Source: Streptomyces tanashiensis
Lineage (GTDB): Bacteria; Actinomycetota; Actinomycetes; Streptomycetales; Streptomycetaceae
Direction of reading: 5' to 3'
DNA: 64,000 bases
Assembly (NCBI RefSeq): GCF_014648895.1
Contig: NZ_BMRZ01000004.1
Location: forward strand, 248,001 to 312,000
The translations under genes and the position numbers were made by a program. The notes beneath the pieces were generated by a model. The model had not been told where the DNA came from, did not search any database, and was given only the letters and a program-made list of their open reading frames with translations. Shown in pieces: positions 59,925 through 64,000 of this stretch (its first letter is position 1; each line of letters opens with the position of its first letter).

Positions 59925-62000
59925 TCAGCTCCTGCGGTTGCCGTCGACCAGGGCCTTGCCGGCCGGGATGCGGATCTCGAAGCCGCCGTCGAGCACGGCG
60001 GTGCCGCCGGCGGGCAGGTCCACACGCCAGACGCGGGTGCCGGGGGCGTGCCGCTCCGGCGCGGCGCCGTCGTCGGGCGCCTTCCAGTCGGCGCGTTCCT
60101 CGATGCGGACGTCCGGTTCGGAGGAGACCGGCACCCGCTCGTGGACCTCGACGGTGACGGGCCCCGCGAGGCGGTTGGCCAGTTCCACGTGGACGCGGTG
60201 GTCGAGCACGGTGACGTTGTTGCGCAGGCCCGCGGTCGACTCCTTCAGGTGCGTGCGACGGGTCACGCGGACGCCCTCGGCGGGCCCGAGCCCCAGCCGG
60301 CGGACGCCGCCGGGCGCGAGCGTGGGCAGGGCGGCGGTGAGCAGGAAGTCGTCGTCGGCGGTGACCTCGACCGGGCCGGCGAGCAGCGCCTGACCGGTGG
60401 CGTTGGAGACGGCGAGCGTCGCGTAGACGGTCTGCTCGACGGACGGCACGCAGAGGTGCTCGGTGCGCAGACCGACCGCGATCTCGCCGACGGTGACGGT
60501 GTGCCAGGTGCCGTCCGAGGGGACGTCCGCGCGGGCGGCGGCGTCGAAGCGGTGGTCGAACGAGCCGGCCGACTCGCGGGGACGCACCGCGTGTTCGGGC
60601 AGCGGCAGTGCGGCCACCGCCTCGGCGCGGCGGCGGTACTCGGCCGCGACCGCGTCGAAGGAGGAGCCGGGGAACAGGCGGCCGCGGCGGCCGCCCGGCT
60701 CGTCCGGGCCGGACAGCACGAGGGCGGCGTAGTCGAGTTCGGCGCCGCTCGGCTGCGGCGGACCGGCCGGCGGCGGGGGCGGGGGCGGTGCCGCCGAGCC
60801 GGGGGCCGCCGGGGCCATGAAGGCGGGGGCCGGGGCGGCGGGGGCACCGGGGAAGGCCGCGCCACCGGCACGCCGCCGGCCGCCCGTGCGGGGGGCGGCC
60901 GGGCCCGCGAAGTCCGGCGTCGCGCTCTCGAAGTACTCCGGAGCGGAGCCGTACCCGCCGGCGGGCTGAGGGGGGCCGGCGAGCGCCGGCGGGGGCGGCG
61001 GCACGGGTGCGGGCGCCGCCACCGGGACGGGCACCCCGCCGCCCACCGCCGCACCGGCGGCGAAGGGCTCCGGTGCCGGGCCGGCCGCCTCGTACCCCGT
61101 GAACAGCCCGGCGAGCCCCGCGGGGGGTTCGCGCCAGCCGGAGGGCGCCGGCGCGGACTGGCGGCGGCCGATGCGGATCGAGCGGAGCGCCGGGAGATCG
61201 GTGCGGCGCCGCAGGTCGGCGGTGGCCAGCGCGATGCGCACCCCGGTCCAGTCCTCGCCGGTGCGCTGGGCGACCGAGGCGCGCAGCACGAGCCGGCCGC
61301 TGCCGTCGCCCTGACGGTGGGTGAGGCGGTACGTCGGCACCCAGACGGCACCGGGCACGCCGTACTCCAGCTCCAGTTCCACGTCTTCCGCGCCGTCGGC
61401 GCCGTCGAGGGTCAGCACGGCGCAGACCGTGGTCTCGACATGAGCGGGCGGCGCGTCGGAGGAGGCGCGGGAGAGCCGGTCGTGGGCGACGTCGAACTCG
61501 TGCTCGGCCCGCAGGAGTGCCTCGTCGAGCTCGACGAGCCGGGCGTGGAGCCCCGTCAGCCGTTCGTCGACGAAGTCGGCGAGCTCCAGCCACGCGTCGA
61601 CCGGCGTACGGCGGTGCGGATCGTCCTTCTTGCGGGGCGGCGGGACCGGGCGCAGGCCGCCGACCTCCCCGATCAGGGCCCGCTGCCGGTCACGGCGCGC
61701 CCGCGCCGCCGCGTGGGCCTCGCTCAGCCGGTCGACCTCGCGCCGCAGGTCGTCGGGAGCGCCGGTGCCGCGGGGCTCCGCCTCGACCTCCACGCGCGCC
61801 TCGGTGACCCGGACCCCGGTGGTGCCCAGGACCCGGGCCCGCAGCGAGCCGGGGTCGAGCGAGCGGGGCAGCCCCGTCACCCGCACCCGGCCGTCCGGCG
61901 GCACGGCGCCCCGGGCCAGGCGCCGGCAGAGCGCGCCCTGCGCGTACACCACGACCGAGTCGAGGTCCGACCCCCACCTCCGCGCCGTCCCAGCAGTCAT
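59925..62000 (-). CDS. DUF4139 (MuiA-like) protein B with Pro-rich insertion
   Basis: Protein of 691 aa with the same N- and C-terminal DUF4139 features (SDLDSVVVYAQGALCRRLA, VWVPTYRLTHRQGDGSGRLVL, AQRTGEDWTGVRIALATADLRRR, closing TRVWRVDLPAGGTAVLDGGFEI). It differs by a long Pro/Ala/Gly insertion of about 150 residues (near 290-440) with runs such as PPPPPPPAGPPQP. Translated just before protein A with an eight-base gap, indicating an operon. The insertion is likely disordered and may mediate contacts. No signal peptide or membrane helix is visible. Confidence 0.87.
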   Translation of the reverse strand: MTAGTARRWGSDLDSVVVYAQGALCRRLARGAVPPDGRVRVTGLPRSLDPGSLRARVLGTTGVRVTEARVEVEAEPRGTGAPDDLRREVDRLSEAHAAARARRDRQRALIGEVGGLRPVPPPRKKDDPHRRTPVDAWLELADFVDERLTGLHARLVELDEALLRAEHEFDVAHDRLSRASSDAPPAHVETTVCAVLTLDGADGAEDVELELEYGVPGAVWVPTYRLTHRQGDGSGRLVLRASVAQRTGEDWTGVRIALATADLRRRTDLPALRSIRIGRRQSAPAPSGWREPPAGLAGLFTGYEAAGPAPEPFAAGAAVGGGVPVPVAAPAPVPPPPPALAGPPQPAGGYGSAPEYFESATPDFAGPAAPRTGGRRRAGGAAFPGAPAAPAPAFMAPAAPGSAAPPPPPPPAGPPQPSGAELDYAALVLSGPDEPGGRRGRLFPGSSFDAVAAEYRRRAEAVAALPLPEHAVRPRESAGSFDHRFDAAARADVPSDGTWHTVTVGEIAVGLRTEHLCVPSVEQTVYATLAVSNATGQALLAGPVEVTADDDFLLTAALPTLAPGGVRRLGLGPAEGVRVTRRTHLKESTAGLRNNVTVLDHRVHVELANRLAGPVTVEVHERVPVSSEPDVRIEERADWKAPDDGAAPERHAPGTRVWRVDLPAGGTAVLDGGFEIRIPAGKALVDGNRRS

Positions 62001-62047
62001 GTGCGCCCCCCTGCCCTGTCTCCGTTCGACCGAAGCCTACGCTCCGG

Positions 62048-64000
62048 CTACGACAGCGCCAGAGCCGTGGCGACCTCGCCCGCCAGGGCGACCGGGTCAC
62101 CGGTCGGCACCGTCGGGTAGGCCTGGTGGCCGTGCGCCCAGGCGTCGTCCCTGGCGAACCAGTCGATGGCGACCGGTGCCGTGCCCCGTACGAGCGCGGT
62201 GTCGAGACTCGCGAAGTACGCGGCCCAGCGCGGCGCGTACACGTCCTGGACGAGACCGGCCCACTCGCGGTTGGCGTAGTCGTGCAGACCGGCGGTGTCG
62301 CTCGGTCCCCGGTCGGCCCAGGTGGTGAGGATCGAGCGGGCGTCGTACTCGAGCCGGTCGCGCTCCTCGGGGTCGGCGCCCCAGGAACGGGCGTCGGCGA
62401 GCCACGGGCCGAGAAGGAGACGGCGGTCGGAGGCGACGAGCCGTCCGAGCAGCTCCTCGTCGGCGTTCCACTCACGCACCAGCGCCCGGAAGCCCTGCAG
62501 ATCCTTCGCCTCGTACGCGGACTTGATGCGCGGCAGCAGGACCCGGCCCCGGTTGGTGAGCGCCTGACGCGCCACGTCCACCACGTCGAAGCGGTACGCG
62601 TCCGAGGTGCGCAGCGCCGGAGCCACCTCGAGCAGCTCCGCCAGGGCACGCTCCACGGTGCCCGCGTCGTACCGCATGGCGGTCGGGCTCCAGCGTGCCG
62701 CCTTGTTCGCCGTCAGGCTCGGCCGCGCGGTGAAGAGGCTGTCCTGCGGCTCGCTCCACGTGCCGGAGGCCCCGCTGTACGGGCCGAGGCGGAGCTGCTC
62801 CCACGCGGCGGCCGCGTGCGGGTCTTCCCCGCCGTAGCGCCGGGCCGCGTACGCGGCGAACCAGGCGCGGTGGTCGACCGGGTCCGGCTGCCAGGCGAGT
62901 TCGGTGAACAGGTCGAACGCGGCGGGGTTGCCGCCGGTGGCCTCCGGGAGATACGCGATGCCCCGCAGCGCGCTGTCGGACCGGGTCAGCCACGCCCGGA
63001 AACGGTCTCCCCACACGCCCGTGTTGGCGCCCAGGCTGGTGTGCCCGCCGAAGTTGGCGATCGAACCGAACGCGTAGGGCGCTCCGCCCCACTGCTTCTC
63101 GCGGTCGAGTCCCTCGTACCGGTCGGAGAGGCCGTCGACGATCAGCACCCGGTCACGGGCCACGCCGTTCAGGAGCGCCGCGGAAGGGTTGTTCTGCCAG
63201 CCGAGCATCACCCAGGTGGCCCCGGGGTGCGCGCTGTCCAGGGCCCGCTGGACGGCCTCCGCCGCGCGCGTGACGTCGACGGGGCCGGGCGTGCCGCCCT
63301 CGTGCAGCAGGTCCATCTTGAACATGTCGCTGTCACCGAACCGCTGCCGCTGCACCCGGTAGTAGGCGGCGGCCAGTTCGCCGAAGACGGGTCCCGTCGG
63401 ATCCAGCCAGTCGGGCCGGGCGAACCCCACCCACTTGCCCTGCGGGACGGTGACCGCGCCCGGGTTCCGGGCGGCGAAGCCCGGTGGCACCGTGCCGAAG
63501 AAGCCCGGCAGCACGGGCGTCATCCCCAGGGCGCGCAGGTGTCCCGCGATCCGGCTCCCCAGCGCCGCCCGCTCCTGGATCAGCCGCTCGGACACCGGCC
63601 CGCCGAAGGCCGACATGTTCTGCAGCAGCCACCAGGCCTGGTGAGCCGGTCCCGGGATCCACGCGCGCAGCTCGGCCGCGTCGTACCCGAACCCCTGGAG
63701 CGCCTCGTAGTACGGGTACTCGGCCCCGGTCGGCACGAAGACCTCGTTCACACCGTGCAGCGCCATCAGATCGATGTCGCGCTGGTAGGAGGCGAAGTCG
63801 CGGTACGCGCCCGAATAGCCCTCGTCGGTGTCGTTGAGGGCATAGCGGTGGGGCACGTTCGCCGCACGGGTGATCGTGCCGGACACCGCGGGGAGCGTGG
63901 CCGGCAAGCGGCCGAGACTGTCGCCCGGCCAGCCGACGTCGACCCCGGCGACCCGCTCCAGATACCAGCCCACACCGGTGAGCAGCGTGGCGGGCGAGGT
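62048..64000 (-). CDS. Alpha-N-acetylglucosaminidase, GH89 (N-terminus beyond window)
   Basis: The visible 650 residues match the NAGLU/GH89 family: TSPATLLTGVGWYLERVAGVDVGWPGDSL, VPHRYALNDTDEGYSGAYRDFASYQRDIDLMALHGVNEVFVPTGAEY, MSAFGGPVSERLIQ and GIAYLPEATGGNPAAFDLFTELAWQ, with catalytic Glu candidates in TDEGYS and LPEATG. The gene runs off the right edge, so the signal peptide, if present, is not seen. It would release terminal alpha-linked GlcNAc. It lies upstream of, and on the same strand as, the DUF4139 pair, with a 47-base gap. Confidence 0.92.
   Translation of the reverse strand, partial: TSPATLLTGVGWYLERVAGVDVGWPGDSLGRLPATLPAVSGTITRAANVPHRYALNDTDEGYSGAYRDFASYQRDIDLMALHGVNEVFVPTGAEYPYYEALQGFGYDAAELRAWIPGPAHQAWWLLQNMSAFGGPVSERLIQERAALGSRIAGHLRALGMTPVLPGFFGTVPPGFAARNPGAVTVPQGKWVGFARPDWLDPTGPVFGELAAAYYRVQRQRFGDSDMFKMDLLHEGGTPGPVDVTRAAEAVQRALDSAHPGATWVMLGWQNNPSAALLNGVARDRVLIVDGLSDRYEGLDREKQWGGAPYAFGSIANFGGHTSLGANTGVWGDRFRAWLTRSDSALRGIAYLPEATGGNPAAFDLFTELAWQPDPVDHRAWFAAYAARRYGGEDPHAAAAWEQLRLGPYSGASGTWSEPQDSLFTARPSLTANKAARWSPTAMRYDAGTVERALAELLEVAPALRTSDAYRFDVVDVARQALTNRGRVLLPRIKSAYEAKDLQGFRALVREWNADEELLGRLVASDRRLLLGPWLADARSWGADPEERDRLEYDARSILTTWADRGPSDTAGLHDYANREWAGLVQDVYAPRWAAYFASLDTALVRGTAPVAIDWFARDDAWAHGHQAYPTVPTGDPVALAGEVATALALS

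Noticed and set aside
1..64000. tRNA, rRNA, insertion sequences, prophage or integrase genes
   Set aside because: None seen. The window reads as ordinary chromosomal sequence without mobile-element hallmarks.

Overview
The window is chromosomal DNA from a Streptomyces-type actinomycete. Evidence: very high G+C, frequent GTG/TTG starts, four-base ATGA/GTGA gene overlaps, LacI-controlled sugar uptake operons paired with secreted glycosidases, a conservon locus (cvnABCD plus two P450s), a DmdR/IdeR-type iron box, a bacterial NO synthase and a lanthipeptide locus. The species cannot be fixed from the sequence alone.

Left part (1-29 kb). Positions 1-6.5 kb hold a beta-1,3-glucan utilisation regulon: MalF-type permease (cut by the edge), sugar-binding lipoprotein, secreted GH81 glucanase and a LacI repressor, tied together by three copies of the palindrome TGAGAGCGCTCTCA. 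A very large unknown gene follows (6.6-11.4 kb), broken by an apparent single-base frameshift. Next come the cobalt transporter pair cbtB-cbtA behind a cobalamin riboswitch, a divergent phosphoglycerate-mutase-fold protein lacking both catalytic histidines, and an iron-box-controlled siderophore importer without its own ATPase. Positions 17.7-23.7 kb are a five-gene, end-overlapping operon (binding protein, two permeases, GH36-like alpha-galactosidase, LacI) divergent from a secreted glycosidase and a class V aminotransferase. An intracellular GH16-fold protein and a zinc alcohol dehydrogenase follow.

Middle part (29-43.9 kb). This is a patchwork: an FAD aromatic hydroxylase with a TetR regulator, a small secreted protein, a VOC protein, a Tat-exported amidohydrolase, an aminoglycoside-phosphotransferase-like kinase, a BCCT osmolyte transporter, a DUF6328 membrane protein, a xylose/ribose-type ABC importer, an SRPBCC protein, and an AsnC regulator behind an auxiliary tryptophanyl-tRNA synthetase gene. 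That synthetase gene is preceded by a complete ribosome-mediated attenuator, with a 13-residue leader peptide carrying two adjacent Trp codons.

Right part (43.9-64 kb). A conservon (cvnABCD) runs into a CYP157-like P450 lacking the ExxR motif and a normal CYP154-like P450. Upstream of it is a membrane Ser/Thr kinase. At 51.4-56.1 kb is what I consider the most notable system: a TrmB/LuxR-type regulator, a 52-residue exported peptide, a class IV lanthipeptide synthetase (lyase-kinase-cyclase with Zn ligands), and a 41-residue precursor peptide ending in a Thr/Ser/Cys-rich core, closed by a terminator. The end holds a DUF190 protein, a small conserved protein, NO synthase oxygenase with a TTG start, two adjacent DUF4139/MuiA-like proteins and a partial GH89 alpha-N-acetylglucosaminidase.
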